Shown piece by piece: positions 1-11,200 of a DNA stretch of 64,000 nucleotides. Position numbers and translations under genes: made by a program. Source of the DNA: Phytopythium helicoides (taxonomy: Eukaryota > Oomycota > Peronosporomycetes > Pythiales > Pythiaceae); the NCBI GenBank assembly GCA_024867545.1, contig JANFNE010000040.1:124001-188000 (forward strand), in the 5' to 3' direction. The notes beneath the pieces were generated by a model. The model was given only the letters and a program-made list of their open reading frames with translations. It made no database searches and had not been told where the DNA came from. Every line of letters starts with the position of its first letter. The first letter of the stretch is position 1.

Positions 1-1690
1 CCGTCAGTGCCGTCTCTTACGAGGTCCAGTAGCGCCTCCATACCATTCAATGACAACACAGTCTCACTGATGTCGGCCCAGTGAGCTAAGTTGGCCAATG
101 TCGCTGCTGCTACATACTTCTGGTCGTCGTTACCGCCTCGCACGAGGTCCAACAGCACTTCAATACCATTCAATGACAATACACTACCACTGATGTCGGC
201 ACGAATAGACAAGTTGGCCAACGTCATTGCTGCTGCATGCTTCTGGTCGTCGTTGCCGTCTCGCACGAGGTCCAACATCGTCTCCATACCATTCAATGAC
301 AACACACTCCCACTGACGTCAGCCCAGTGAGCTAAGTTGGCCAACGTCATTGCTCCAAACTTCTTGTGGTCGTCGTTGCCGTCACGCACGAGGTTCAACA
401 GCGTCTCCATACCATTCGATGACAACACACTCTCACTGATGTCGGCAAGACGAGACAAGTTGGCCAACGTCGTTGCTGCCGCATATTTCTGGTCGTCGTT
501 GCCGTCTCGCACGAGATCCAACATCGCCTCCGTACCATTCAATGATAACACACTACCACTCATGTCGGCATGACCTGACAAGTTGGCCAACGTCATTGCT
601 GCCTGATTCTTCTGGTCGTCGTTGCCGTCTCGAACGAGGTCCAACAGCACCTCCATACCATTCAATGACAACACACTACCACTGATGTCAGCCCAGTGAG
701 CTAAGTTGGCCAATGTCCTTGATGCATGATTTTTGTGGTCGTCGTTGCCGTCTCGCACGAGGTCCAACAGCACCTCCATACCATTCAATGACAACACACT
801 CTCACTGATGTCAGCCCAGTGAGCTAAGTTGGCCAACGTCATTGCTCCAAACTTCTTGTGGTAGTCGTTGCCGTCTCGCACGAGGTCCAACAGCACCTCC
901 ATACCATTCGATGATAACACACTAGTACTGATGTCGGCATCAGCAGACAAGTTGGCCAACGTCTTTGATGCTGCAAACTTCTGGCCGTCAGTGCCGTCTC
1001 GTACGAGATCCAACAGCGCCTCCGTACCATTCAATGATAACACACTCCCACTCATGTCGGCACGAAAAGACAAGTTGGCCAACGTCATTGCTGCCTGATT
1101 CTTCTGGTCGTCGTTGCCGTCTCGCACGAGGTCGAACAGCGCCTCTATACCATTCAATGACAACACACTACCACTCATGTCGGCACGAGCAGACAAGTTG
1201 GCCAACGTCATTGCTCCAAACTTCTTGTGGTCGTCGTTGCCGTCTCGCACGAGGTCCAACATCGCCTCTATACCATTCAATGATAACACACTACCACTGA
1301 TGTCAGCCCAGTGAGCTAAGTTGGCCAATGTCCTTGATGCATGATTTTTGTGGTCGTCGTTGCCGTCTCGCACGAGGTCCAACATCGCCTCTATACCATT
1401 CAATGATAACACACTACCACTGACGTCAGCCCAGTGAGCTAAGTTGGCCAACGTCATTGCTCCAAACTTCTTGTGGTCGTCGTTGCCGTCTCGCACGAGG
1501 TCCAACAGCACCTCCATACCATTCAATGACAACACACTCTCACTGATGTCGGCTTTAGCAGACAAGTTGGCCAATGTCCTTGATGCCTGATTTTTGTGGT
1601 CGTCGTTGCCGTCTCGTACGAGATCCAACAGCGCCTCCGTACCATTCAATGATAACACATACTCACTGATGTCGGCATGACCTGACAAGT
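1..1690 (-). repeat. Armadillo-type array of about 14 near-identical 123-bp units
   Basis: The coding strand repeats a 41-residue unit built on ANLS..ADISES followed by VLSLNGMEVLLDLVRDG and NDDQK. The ADIS codons recur every 123 bp (near 73, 195, 318, 438, 561, 684, 807, 930, 1053, 1176, 1299, 1422, 1545 and 1668). The units are far more alike at DNA level than those of the other copies in this window. A longer period is superimposed: the variant block GCCCAGTGAGCTAAGTTGGC starts at 691 and again at 1306, and at 814 and again at 1429, both exactly 615 bp (five units) apart. It lies inside the coding sequence of TPKA protein 1. Confidence 0.9.
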
Positions 1691-4600
1691 TGCCCAACGT
1701 ATTCGCCGCCTTCTCCTTTTGTTCTCCTGTACCAGATGCTATCATCGTTACCAGCTCTGATACCACCTCGGGTGCCTGAAGGACATCAATATTTCGCTCG
1801 ACTAATGCACCAATAGCATGCGCACCAATAACCTTCTCCTGATCAGATCCGTGAAAAAACATATCCAGTACTGCATCAACTTCGCGCTCGCTCGATGGTC
1901 CTTCTCGACTCTGTGCGACTGAGACAATTTGATCGGCAGCATAATGGGCAATTGTCCCATTCTTGCTTTTTACCAAATCTATCAAGTTCAATAAAATCCC
2001 ATCTCTCGACACAACACGATTCTTGAATGTCTTGGGTTGTGCTATCCCATCACGCCATAGCTGACCTTGGTCCAATTTCTGAAGCAAAGATGACAATTGA
2101 GTTACCACAGTATCCATTGTCACTCGACCAGAAGGATCTCTCGCACACATGCGCTCGATCAAACCCCATTCAGAATCACCAATAATCGATGGACGAGGTG
2201 GCATTAATCCTCTCTTCACCTGTACCTTTACAACAGAATCGCTGACATCATTTCCCCACGGACACGATCCACTCATCACCTCGATCATCACCATCGCGAA
2301 AGAGTACACATCAGAAGCAAAGGTAGCCACACTGCCACGCAAACACTCGGGAGCCTTCCACTGATACGCACCAAGTGCACCAGCAGAAGCACCACTCGGA
2401 TCCTTCGCTCGCACACTCAGACCGAAATCAGTCAACTTCGCCACACCATCACCACCAACCAAAATATTGTTCGCCTTCAGATCAGCATGCACGATCCCGT
2501 TGTTGTGTAAGTACTGCAGTCCGAGTGCAGCATTCAACAAACAGTACCACATCAGGTACGGATCGCGACCCTTGCTAACGAGGTACTTGTCCAGATCACC
2601 ACCACTCGCATACTCACACACGAAGAAGAGGTCATCAATATCACAGGCTCCATACAACTTGACGACGTTGATGTGGTTGAGTTGGAACCATACATCTGCT
2701 TCTTGACGGAACTGTGTTTCGGTTGTGGTGTGTTGTTTGACTCTTTTGACGATGACCGGTGTTTCGAACCATTTTCCTTTGTGGACGGATCCGAAAGCGC
2801 CTTCACTGAACGCGTCGAATTGATCAAAGTCGATCTGCTCACGTGGAATGTACCACTGAGACAACGTCTGTGAATCAGGTGGCTCCGAATCATTCACTCT
2901 GGTTGGAGGTGGCAATCCATATTCAGTTTGCCAATCGGCAAGCCAGCCGCCGTGAACTTCATCTGACGAAGACAACTGATGCAGAACTAGAAATTGGTCC
3001 ATCTTCGAGTGCATCGAGTGCACACGCCCCGGATCAAGCTGGTGCATCACAGCTTGACTGTAAGCAATACTTGCAGAAGTAGAACAAAAACTATTACTCG
3101 CTATGCTAATCGACGCTTTTTGGGCCGCGAAGCTGGAGAATTGGCGTAGTAGACTGCACAGATGAGCAAGTGACTCCAGTAGAGAAGACCTATCAGACAG
3201 CTTTGAATATCTATCTTGCAATTGATTGCAGATATCGTCGAAACGACAGAGCAAACGTGTGAGGAGCTTCTCTGACACTGGCGTGGCATTACGGCATCGA
3301 ATCAGAGTCTGACCGATCGTTTCGCCCATTATGACGAACTCCTTCAATTGAGTAGTCGATTGAAATTGATGCTCCAGTATCGTAACATACTCAAGACAAT
3401 CAGAGCGCTCATGGATACCAGCAAGATCACCAAGACTATCAACCACCAGCGAAAGCTCGCAGTTGGTTTTGTTACACAGCTTCTTCACCAGATTCCACTC
3501 GCGGTCACTCAGGCATGAAGGCTTTGTGTTTAGTATCGAAGTCACAGTGTGGGAATCATCTCTGGCTTCAATTGTAACTCGAGATGACACTCCCTTATTG
3601 GCAGACTCTGCCAGAGTTTCAAATAACTTCACGATTGCAATCGCCAATGACTCAACAAATGGCTCACCAATCAGAGTATGTCGCTTGTTCTCATCAGAAC
3701 TGTTGCAACTCGAGCCAGTAACCACACCATAGTCTCTGAGATGAACACCGAGCATCACAGCACGATCTTCATATCGAGCGCAATACAAATGATTCCACTT
3801 CACAAGTGGACAAACAAACCCGCGTTCATAAATGTACTGCAGCGCCAATCCCACTTCATACATGCGTCCCCACACCTTCTTCCTATCTTCTCTCTCAACA
3901 GAAGCGTACTCCGTCATCGATCGAACTTTTTCATGGGCTACAAACATCTCGTCACCAACATGACATGCACCAAGGAACTTGGCCACGTGTGGATGATTCA
4001 ACTCGGACCATCCCGATGCCTCTCGAATGAACCGTTCTTCATCCTTGTGATCCGAAACAAACCGATCGGTTCCCCACATCGACATGCCGAACGTGGCGCC
4101 AAACTCGAATGGCAGCACAAACCAGGTCGGTAGTGTCATGATGACGATGTTAGAACGAGTAGCCACCATATTGAACGCGGTCTTGATCACGTCAATTTCC
4201 TCTGGTGTTAGCTCACTCGAAGCTTCCTCGTCCTCACCCACGAACTCGTCACCATCTGGTCCATACTTGTTGACGGCAGCCTTCAATAGTGTCATGATCT
4301 CTTCCGCCTTGACGTCCGAGTCAATCTCGTCAAGCATAGAAGAATCTCCTCCAGAATCGACTCGCTGCAGCTCTCGACAATACCAATCAGCTCGTGCTCG
4401 ACGCTCGTCTCTCAACATCGACTCCCAATTGCTCCACTCAGACGTCTCATCGAACTGAATCGGGTATGAGGCCACTGCAGCGTCTAGAACAGCATGGAGT
4501 CGTCGCAGCTGGCGCACATGAAACCCAGTCTGCGCCAGTCGAACTAATGGAGACTCTTCCTCATCAAACACGCGCAGCTCATCAAGCAGGCTCTCAGCAC

Positions 4601-4808
4601 TCAGCAGCAAACCGAACCGCTCGTCATTCATTTGATTGAAATTCACTTGGTCGACAGATCGTCGTAAACTCCTGTAGCGACCAGCAGTGTGGTCTCCAAG
4701 TCGGTCGGTCGCCTCCTCTTGCTTCAGTCCATTCTCGTCCGCGTCCCCAGCACAGTCGACAGTCCACCGATCTCTTTTCCTCCGCTCCATCGTCTCCATC
4801 TTCTCCAT
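1..4808 (-). CDS. TPKA protein 1: pseudokinase-kinase-armadillo protein (C-terminus beyond window)
   Basis: One frame stays open from the ATG at 4808 to the window edge (at least 1602 codons, no stop). The ATG follows an in-frame stop with no earlier ATG. In order I see: a helical N-terminal domain with DRLGDHTAGRYRS near residue 45; a degenerate kinase-like domain at about residues 228-350 (TLPTWFVLPFEF, then a SELNHPHVAKFLGACHVG helix-strand); a helical linker; and a TKL-type kinase from about residue 652. The kinase has a G-A-F-G-S-V loop, V-I-V-K lysine, HADLKANN catalytic loop near residue 775, DFG near 793 and APE. After that come 41-residue armadillo-type repeats to the edge. HAD in place of HRD makes it a non-RD kinase. 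It is likely a soluble signalling kinase with a protein-binding solenoid. The substrate is unknown. It is one of only two copies here with no visible break. Confidence 0.85.
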   Translation of the reverse strand, partial: MEKMETMERRKRDRWTVDCAGDADENGLKQEEATDRLGDHTAGRYRSLRRSVDQVNFNQMNDERFGLLLSAESLLDELRVFDEEESPLVRLAQTGFHVRQLRRLHAVLDAAVASYPIQFDETSEWSNWESMLRDERRARADWYCRELQRVDSGGDSSMLDEIDSDVKAEEIMTLLKAAVNKYGPDGDEFVGEDEEASSELTPEEIDVIKTAFNMVATRSNIVIMTLPTWFVLPFEFGATFGMSMWGTDRFVSDHKDEERFIREASGWSELNHPHVAKFLGACHVGDEMFVAHEKVRSMTEYASVEREDRKKVWGRMYEVGLALQYIYERGFVCPLVKWNHLYCARYEDRAVMLGVHLRDYGVVTGSSCNSSDENKRHTLIGEPFVESLAIAIVKLFETLAESANKGVSSRVTIEARDDSHTVTSILNTKPSCLSDREWNLVKKLCNKTNCELSLVVDSLGDLAGIHERSDCLEYVTILEHQFQSTTQLKEFVIMGETIGQTLIRCRNATPVSEKLLTRLLCRFDDICNQLQDRYSKLSDRSSLLESLAHLCSLLRQFSSFAAQKASISIASNSFCSTSASIAYSQAVMHQLDPGRVHSMHSKMDQFLVLHQLSSSDEVHGGWLADWQTEYGLPPPTRVNDSEPPDSQTLSQWYIPREQIDFDQFDAFSEGAFGSVHKGKWFETPVIVKRVKQHTTTETQFRQEADVWFQLNHINVVKLYGACDIDDLFFVCEYASGGDLDKYLVSKGRDPYLMWYCLLNAALGLQYLHNNGIVHADLKANNILVGGDGVAKLTDFGLSVRAKDPSGASAGALGAYQWKAPECLRGSVATFASDVYSFAMVMIEVMSGSCPWGNDVSDSVVKVQVKRGLMPPRPSIIGDSEWGLIERMCARDPSGRVTMDTVVTQLSSLLQKLDQGQLWRDGIAQPKTFKNRVVSRDGILLNLIDLVKSKNGTIAHYAADQIVSVAQSREGPSSEREVDAVLDMFFHGSDQEKVIGAHAIGALVERNIDVLQAPEVVSELVTMIASGTGEQKEKAANTLGNLSGHADISEYVLSLNGTEALLDLVRDGNDDHKNQASRTLANLSAKADISESVLSLNGMEVLLDLVRDGNDDHKKFGAMTLANLAHWADVSGSVLSLNGIEAMLDLVRDGNDDHKNHASRTLANLAHWADISGSVLSLNGIEAMLDLVRDGNDDHKKFGAMTLANLSARADMSGSVLSLNGIEALFDLVRDGNDDQKNQAAMTLANLSFRADMSGSVLSLNGTEALLDLVRDGTDGQKFAASKTLANLSADADISTSVLSSNGMEVLLDLVRDGNDYHKKFGAMTLANLAHWADISESVLSLNGMEVLLDLVRDGNDDHKNHASRTLANLAHWADISGSVLSLNGMEVLLDLVRDGNDDQKNQAAMTLANLSGHADMSGSVLSLNGTEAMLDLVRDGNDDQKYAAATTLANLSRLADISESVLSSNGMETLLNLVRDGNDDHKKFGAMTLANLAHWADVSGSVLSLNGMETMLDLVRDGNDDQKHAAAMTLANLSIRADISGSVLSLNGIEVLLDLVRGGNDDQKYVAAATLANLAHWADISETVLSLNGMEALLDLVRDGTD

Positions 4809-5961
4809 CGTCTCGAAGATTGAAGACTGGTGGAATTCCCTTCGACTCACAGATGGCGATGGGTTAACTTATAAAACAACTTAATTATTACACTTATTGT
4901 AATATATAGTTATTGTTTAGTACAATACATATAATGACAAACATAATATATATACTATCATATATTAATAGAGGTATGCAGATATCAACCACGGTACTTC
5001 ACCTATTCGCCCCAATGTACAAGTGTAGCCAGCAGCAAAACCTACGTTCCGCATGGGGTTTCAGCCTACCACGCGCGTGCGGGCGAGTGGCAGTAGACTA
5101 CTCTTTGAATTCTGCACGGACCAGGCCCGCTGTGCTTGTGGTCCATTGAAACCACATGTCCGGAGAAAGCCACTTTCCACACAGTGCCATCTATCCAAGC
5201 TTCACAGAATGACTCGAGGTTGTGTTTCCCACTCGACCACGCAGAGTCACAGCAAATCTCACAAAATTTAGGAGGGACCACAGACCAAGAGAAGATTAAA
5301 AAAAAAAAAAAGATCCCAAGTCGAGTCAGCACAGCACCCAGAAGAAGAAAACTGAGGGAGATCGACTCTCTCACTGCTTCTACAGTAGTTCGGGCTGTGA
5401 ATACCGCTTCAAGTGTGTATCTTCATAAAGGGGTTGTTATTTCTTGGTCTCACTAAAGCCTCACCACTCGGACCACCACATTCAATGCGGGTCGGGAAGT
5501 GTCATATGTCGTTTAGTGCAAGTCGGAAACTGCATAACTGTAAGGTGGATCAAGACACAAGATCTCTTCATTGAGCTTGAAATCTAACAACCTATCGTAT
5601 GAGGCAAGCGGGGTTCTCCGGTTGGATTGTCCTACTTCCGGTCGCAGAGGGCGAAACGAACGAGGACGAGAAGGCACCAGTCTCTTCGAAGCCATAGCTC
5701 ACTTTCATGTTTAGTTCGGGGTTGGTTTCTCGACCCACCGCACCACGCCCTCCATCTCGGATGGCATGTCAATGCAGTACACATTTGCCCCAAGGCCTCT
5801 GTAGACGGAATGAGCTTGGTCAATAAAGTTGAACCAAATAACGCCAATCACTTTACAGTACATCTCAAACGAAAAAAACACACACAAACAAATACAAAAA
5901 AAAAAAAAACTTGTCGTCAAAACCGAGTGATACGGATAGAGAAAGCATGAGCACATCTAGA
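4809..5961. other. Intergenic region with AT-rich 5' flank of TPKA 1
   Basis: No convincing gene lies here. The part next to TPKA 1 (about 4865-4990) is strongly AT-rich. It contains a TATA-like TTTTATAAG on the minus strand near 4870-4880 and could be the promoter of that gene. The part next to the lipoxygenase stop contains two poly-A tracts on the plus strand (about 5297-5312 and 5898-5910), which may lie in its 3' flank. Short open frames here have no recognisable domain. Confidence 0.5.
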
Positions 5962-8112
5962 TCACACCCAGTTGTTGTGAGGTAGGTTTGTCGGCAGCAA
6001 TGCCAGATACGGCCATGGCTCTTGCGTCTCATCGCCCACAATGTCCGCATCGATTTGCTGTAGTTCTGTCTCGAAAGTGTTGATAATCTTACCAAGTCGA
6101 GGGTCCATTCCGATGGGTGTCGACGCGTAAGCTCCAGACAACAAGTCGTATGATCCTCGAGGTCGGTTGAATACTGCTGACAGCAACACTAAATCTCCAA
6201 AGTGTTGATTAGGCTGCAGAAATTTCATAAGCTCCAAGTCGTCTCCACCCTTGGTAGATGGAAGTGGATCCCAAAGCGCGGGTGCGCTGTAGGGCATCCC
6301 CAACGTCTCCCATGTAGTCTCTCCGTTCATCGCGTGATGACGCACGGTCGCGAGGAACACTAGGCGAGCAAGTAGTGCAACCAGATTCGTCTTGCATTCA
6401 ATCTCTTTTGGAAACTCGCCGTGAAGATGACGAATGGCGGCACTCGCTCGTGTCCAGTCAGTCAGTTCTATGTCTGCTTGGACAGCATCGTCGTCTTGGT
6501 AGAATACGTCGACAAATCCGCGGGTGAAGTTGGCAATCGCAGTGTAATGGAGTCGGGCATGAGCGATGTACTTGTGGGGCAGGTACTCCAATCCACGTGT
6601 TCGTGCATCGCTTTCAACTGGTCCTTGATTCTCACTGCTATTCAATCCTGAATAGGGTCGTAGCGCGCGTACAGCAGGCGAACCAGATTCCAAAAGCGCG
6701 TTCACCAGAGCAAGACTCCCGACTGCTCCGAGCCCAAAAGTTTTATCCAGCTGAGTAGAAGTATTGAAGAGCAATACACTTGCTTGCTTCTCGAGGGCAA
6801 AGTCAAGTGCCCAGTGATGGGCCAGCAACACTCTCACTGGATGCTGCGCGGCCATATTGCGGTATAACTCGACTCGTAGCGGTATCGAGATCGCATGGGT
6901 CTCTGCAAAGTGTGCGAGCTGTTGTTGTGTTGTCTCGGCTGCATTCAGTGATATCTTCGCGAGACTCCACTCGTTGGGTGAGTCGAAACGCGAATACGTC
7001 AGTCCCGAATCAAGAAGCCAAATAGAAAGCGGCAAGAGTCTCGATGTCGCTGGGTTGAAGCAAAAGTGTGCGACCACTGCAGGTGTGAACTTTCGCTCGA
7101 TTGGAGTCACGTGGAATTGCTTGAGATGAGAGAGGTCAATCACAAACAGCCGTCCAGCACCTCGAAGATCTGCCAGCGAGGTGTTGATTCCAGAATTGCA
7201 CACCTCGGCGACTTGTTTGTTAGAGAGCAGCGTTGGACCGAATATAGAGTTATCCACTGTCTCGTCGAAGCTGTCGGAGTTGACACGACGCATCTCGAAA
7301 CCACGTAGACCGAGTCGCTGATCTCCAAAATGTTCGTCTGACAGGTCCAGAGTCGCCTTCAGTGCTGTCATAAGCGTGTCCATGGTCCTGTAGAATCCCG
7401 TATAGGTCTCAGGAGAGTCCATTTGCGACCCTAGCGCCATGGCGACACCCACAAGCAGCTTGGTTGATTCTGGGATGCCGTTCATGACGTATTCTAGCTC
7501 ATGGAGGCGAATGCGGTCGGCCAGAGATCCCGGATGAAACACCGGTCCGTCGTAAAAAGGATGATCAATGCCGTCTTCAAAGCTACCAATCCGCCACGTC
7601 CGCTGCTCGTTGAAGATAAGCGACCTCATAGTGGCGATTTCGCTTGCGCGGTCGGGAGTGTGGACGACGCTGAGATGCGAGGAAAGTGGGAGACGTCCGA
7701 TTGCAAGCAAGAATGGGTCGGCTGGGCCTTGGCTTGGGGTTCGCAAACTTGGGAAAGATACCAGCGCGTGCGAAATCAAAGCAGCGCCAACCGCTATCGC
7801 CATGGCGAGTGTTTTGGCAGTCATTCGGTTGAGTTGTTGCAAATTGAGTGGAATGCTTTGAGCTTGGACTAGTCGGTAAAACTGAAAGTGAAAGGCATGA
7901 CATGTGATCGGAACAATCGGAACAACGATCGCCCAGTGATGACCCGAGCAGTACGCATAGAGCTGCTGAGACCGCTCATCGTCACCATCTTGAAGCAGAC
8001 GCTGATGGCACTTGACACATCTGTCAATGTCTTTACGCGATATCTGCGTCAACATGCCTCGTCGGCACTCATGACAACCAGGCAACAACCCATGCACCAC
8101 CCGCTCATACAT
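5962..8112 (-). CDS. Lipoxygenase-family protein
   Basis: A single exon of 716 codons from the ATG at 8112. It resembles the catalytic domain of lipoxygenases, non-haem iron dioxygenases that add O2 to polyunsaturated fatty acids. Family marks, numbered from 8112: an RLLPLSIWLLD strand near 358-368; QQLAHFAETHA at 397-407; the HPVRVLLAHH signature at 424-433; HHAMN at 592-596; and a C-terminal valine where the family usually has isoleucine. H401, H592, N596 and the terminal carboxylate can serve as iron ligands, but the position of the first ligand histidine appears to be Gln396. An internal ATG at 7824 starts a hydrophobic, signal-like segment (MTAKTLAMAIAVGAALI) and would give 620 residues. 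The 96 residues before it carry two CxxC pairs. Only 154 bp separate the 8112 start from the upstream stop. No PLAT domain is seen. Confidence 0.82.
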   Translation of the reverse strand: MYERVVHGLLPGCHECRRGMLTQISRKDIDRCVKCHQRLLQDGDDERSQQLYAYCSGHHWAIVVPIVPITCHAFHFQFYRLVQAQSIPLNLQQLNRMTAKTLAMAIAVGAALISHALVSFPSLRTPSQGPADPFLLAIGRLPLSSHLSVVHTPDRASEIATMRSLIFNEQRTWRIGSFEDGIDHPFYDGPVFHPGSLADRIRLHELEYVMNGIPESTKLLVGVAMALGSQMDSPETYTGFYRTMDTLMTALKATLDLSDEHFGDQRLGLRGFEMRRVNSDSFDETVDNSIFGPTLLSNKQVAEVCNSGINTSLADLRGAGRLFVIDLSHLKQFHVTPIERKFTPAVVAHFCFNPATSRLLPLSIWLLDSGLTYSRFDSPNEWSLAKISLNAAETTQQQLAHFAETHAISIPLRVELYRNMAAQHPVRVLLAHHWALDFALEKQASVLLFNTSTQLDKTFGLGAVGSLALVNALLESGSPAVRALRPYSGLNSSENQGPVESDARTRGLEYLPHKYIAHARLHYTAIANFTRGFVDVFYQDDDAVQADIELTDWTRASAAIRHLHGEFPKEIECKTNLVALLARLVFLATVRHHAMNGETTWETLGMPYSAPALWDPLPSTKGGDDLELMKFLQPNQHFGDLVLLSAVFNRPRGSYDLLSGAYASTPIGMDPRLGKIINTFETELQQIDADIVGDETQEPWPYLALLPTNLPHNNWV

Positions 8113-8266
8113 CAATCTCAACGTGTTTCACTTGACGAGCCAATAATTACCAACGAGCCCGCTCCGTTCTCTCGCTACGGAATCACGGGTTCACGCAATA
8201 CACAATCCCCACACTGGGCCACGCCTGCTCGCTCACTCGCCATGTTTGGCCATGCATGCTTCTCTT

Positions 8267-11200
8267 TTAACGGTTGAAGCGATCGACGCTGCTTGCTGTC
8301 GATGTGTTTCGGCTGCGGAAGTCGAGCTTCACGGGCTTCTTCACTGGAGTGGCTCCACCTCCGCTCGCTTCTTCCGAGAAGTTCTTCATCAACGCAGCGA
8401 TGCGGCTTGACGTCACGGAGCCACTCGCCTGGCGCGAGCGGCCAGCACGCGCAGGTGAAACGGGAGCTCCGGTGCTTGCGGTTGAATTGGACGCACTGCG
8501 GGTCGAGATGGCGCTCGCGTACCGATCAATTACACTGCCAGTTGAGCGGACAGGAATTACCGACTCCTCTGGCTCACTCTCCTCCGCAATGGAAGGTGTG
8601 CGGCCAATGCGAGCGTCTCCAGAGGACTCCATCGGGCCGTAGGTCTTCTCTACGCGCTCGAGCTCTACGACGAGCTCTCCTAGCACGTCTTCAAGCTCCT
8701 TGCGCTCTCGAGAAGCCTCCGCCACACGCTCCGTCAGCTTCTCAATACGAGCCGCTTGCTTATCGTTACGCGCAGCAAGGGCGGCAATTTCGTTCTCAAA
8801 CTCGCGAACACGATGCAGAACAGCATCCAGGTCTGCGTCACCAGTTGGAACGTCCGACCGCGCCACACCCATGCGCTTGACCTGCTCGAGCTCCTGACGC
8901 ACAACCTGGAGCTGTGCGTCGCGAGTCTCCACAAGATGTTCGAGCTCGCGGACCTTGTTGTGCGACGCGGAGTCATCGACAACTGGGTGGTCGCGACTAC
9001 GCTGCTCGTACAGCTGGCCCTCGAGCGCCGTAAGCTTGGCTTGAAGAGCACGCTTATCCTTCGACATCTCCTCGAGCTTCTCGCTGGCACTTTCAAGCTG
9101 ATTGCTGCGGTAGCGAAGCTGCATGACCTCCTGTCGAGCCAACTTGAGCTGCTTTTGGAGATCAGCCACCGCAGAGTCGTCGACGCCAGACGAAGGAGCC
9201 ACAAATGACGAAGCCAGGGAGGACTGCGACACAAAAGATGAAGGCGACGCCATGCTGTTGCTGTTGAGAGTGCGAGCAGCTACGAGCTCGGTTTCAAGAT
9301 TCGTCACCGCATCCTGTGCGTCACGAAGTTCTCGCTTGACAGATCGAACGAGATCCTCAAGCTCGCGGACTCGCTCGTTGGCACTATCGACCTGACGGCG
9401 CATCTCATCGAGTTGTTCCTCCCGCTCGACAAGTACCGCACGAATATCGTTGGCGTCGCTCTGGCCGCTTGAGTCATGCTTTTCAAGTTCGCATCGCAAG
9501 CGGGCATTCTCCTCCGTCGCGTCCATGAGAAGCTGGTTGAGCTGTTTAACCTTCTCTTCCAGCGCCACCTTGGCTTTGCCCACATCCATGTAGATCTTGT
9601 TGAGGAATCCACCAGACCCCGTAGACGCATTCAGCGACTCATCGTTCGAAGGCTCGTTCGCCGCAGCCGTAGCCGTTTGAAGCTGCTGTTGTAGATCCTC
9701 AATCTGTTTGCGAGCTGCAGCAAGCTCATCGTTGAGAGCCTGGCGATCCTCGTCCTCACGGATGCGGTCGAGATCGAAAGCCGCCTTGTTCCCGCTGTTT
9801 CCGCTGGTGTTGAGCGCCGAGTCGTCGATAGTTGCGCTGCTGCCGCTTGATCGGCGGCCCATGACCATCGCACTCGTGTCCGTGGCAATAGTAGCGGCTT
9901 CCGAGGCCTCCGATACACGAGAGGAGCCGACGTTCATCGGATGCTGTCGGTACGCATCCAGGTCAGCTTGGGCCTCCTGGAGCTGTCCGCGAAGTCGAAA
10001 GTTCTCGCGCTCGAGATTATTGAGCTGCTCCGTCATGGTCATGATACCCGACGGCTCCTGCGTGTCGCTCTCATCATCGGCAGGGTCCTCTTCAGAGCGA
10101 GACGACGTTGTTGTGGGCGTCCGCTTAGGCTTGTTGACCGGCTTCTTGTCCGCAGCACTGTCGGAGCGCATCGACCGCTGGAGGAACGAGAGTTGGTCAC
10201 GAAGACGCTCGTTGCGGGTCACAGCCGCGTCGACCTCTTTCAAGAAGTCGAACGCGTTGCTGATGGGGTCGTTCTGGCCCTGAATCTTGCTCAGATCGTC
10301 CTCCTCGTCGTGAAGGTCAGCCAGGTCTTCATCTGCTGTGCCGTAAATGCGGCGCAGCTCCGTGTGGAACTGCTTCACACGCTCCATGAACTCGAACTGC
10401 GGCACGAACATGAACGCATCCGACTTGCTCGTTGTGCCGTTCGCCATCTGACTGGCGCAGAACTGGAACGCAACCTCCAGTTCCTGCACGAGTCGGAGAC
10501 TCAACGCGCGGTATTTACCAGCGTTCGCCGTTTCGGCAGTCTCACGCACTGCGAGCTCCTCGTTCTCCACCATCAGCGCATCAATTCGCTTCTGCGACTC
10601 CTTCAGGAACGACTCAAGCTGCACGATCTGCAGCTCCTTGCGTTCTAACCGGCGCTTGGCCGCACGGCAGTTGCCGCACGACGCGGGGCCGCCTCCATGG
10701 TTTGAGTGCAGCTCGTCCGCCTCGCTCCCCTGCGAGCTGATGCTGGCGGTGGTGGTGCGTCTGGACGAGATAGAGTGATGCATGGGCGGCGCGCCAGACT
10801 TGTGCTGCTGGTGCTGCTGGTGGCCCAGTAGCGTGGACGACGGCGGGAGTCCCGCGAGCGAGGAGCCGCCGTTCGCATGGTGCATGAGCATGCTGTTGTT
10901 GCTCGTGCTGGGGCTCGTAAGGCTCGGAGACGGCGACTGGTGGACAAAGTCCCAGGAGATGTCTAGCTCGAGCGTGGCCGCCAGGTCGCGGCACTTGAGC
11001 GGCGTGAGGCGGAAGGTCCTGCGTTTGGGCGATCCGCCGTTGGCGAGCTGCACGACCTCGGCAAAGTCGAGCGAGAAGAGCGCGACGGCCGAGTGGCTGG
11101 GGAGCTACGCTCGACGAGACCGAGGCGACGAGGACCACAAGCGCGCACCACATGGCGAGGCAGAAGCGGAGACCGAGCGAAAGAGACCAGTTAGCGTCGG

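Noticed and set aside
91..1314. A series of plus-strand open frames rich in SSLPSRTRSN and SIPFNDNTL
   Set aside because: These are antisense shadows of the armadillo units. They repeat with the same 123-bp period and depend on the conserved minus-strand codons.
1..1690. Regular 123-bp repeats resembling a CRISPR or satellite array
   Set aside because: The whole unit is coding and conserved as a 41-residue armadillo motif, with no short repeat plus unique spacer structure; eukaryotic context.
8274..10648. Long plus-strand open frames opposite the coiled-coil gene
   Set aside because: They are antisense to a GC-rich coiled-coil coding sequence and have no domain of their own.
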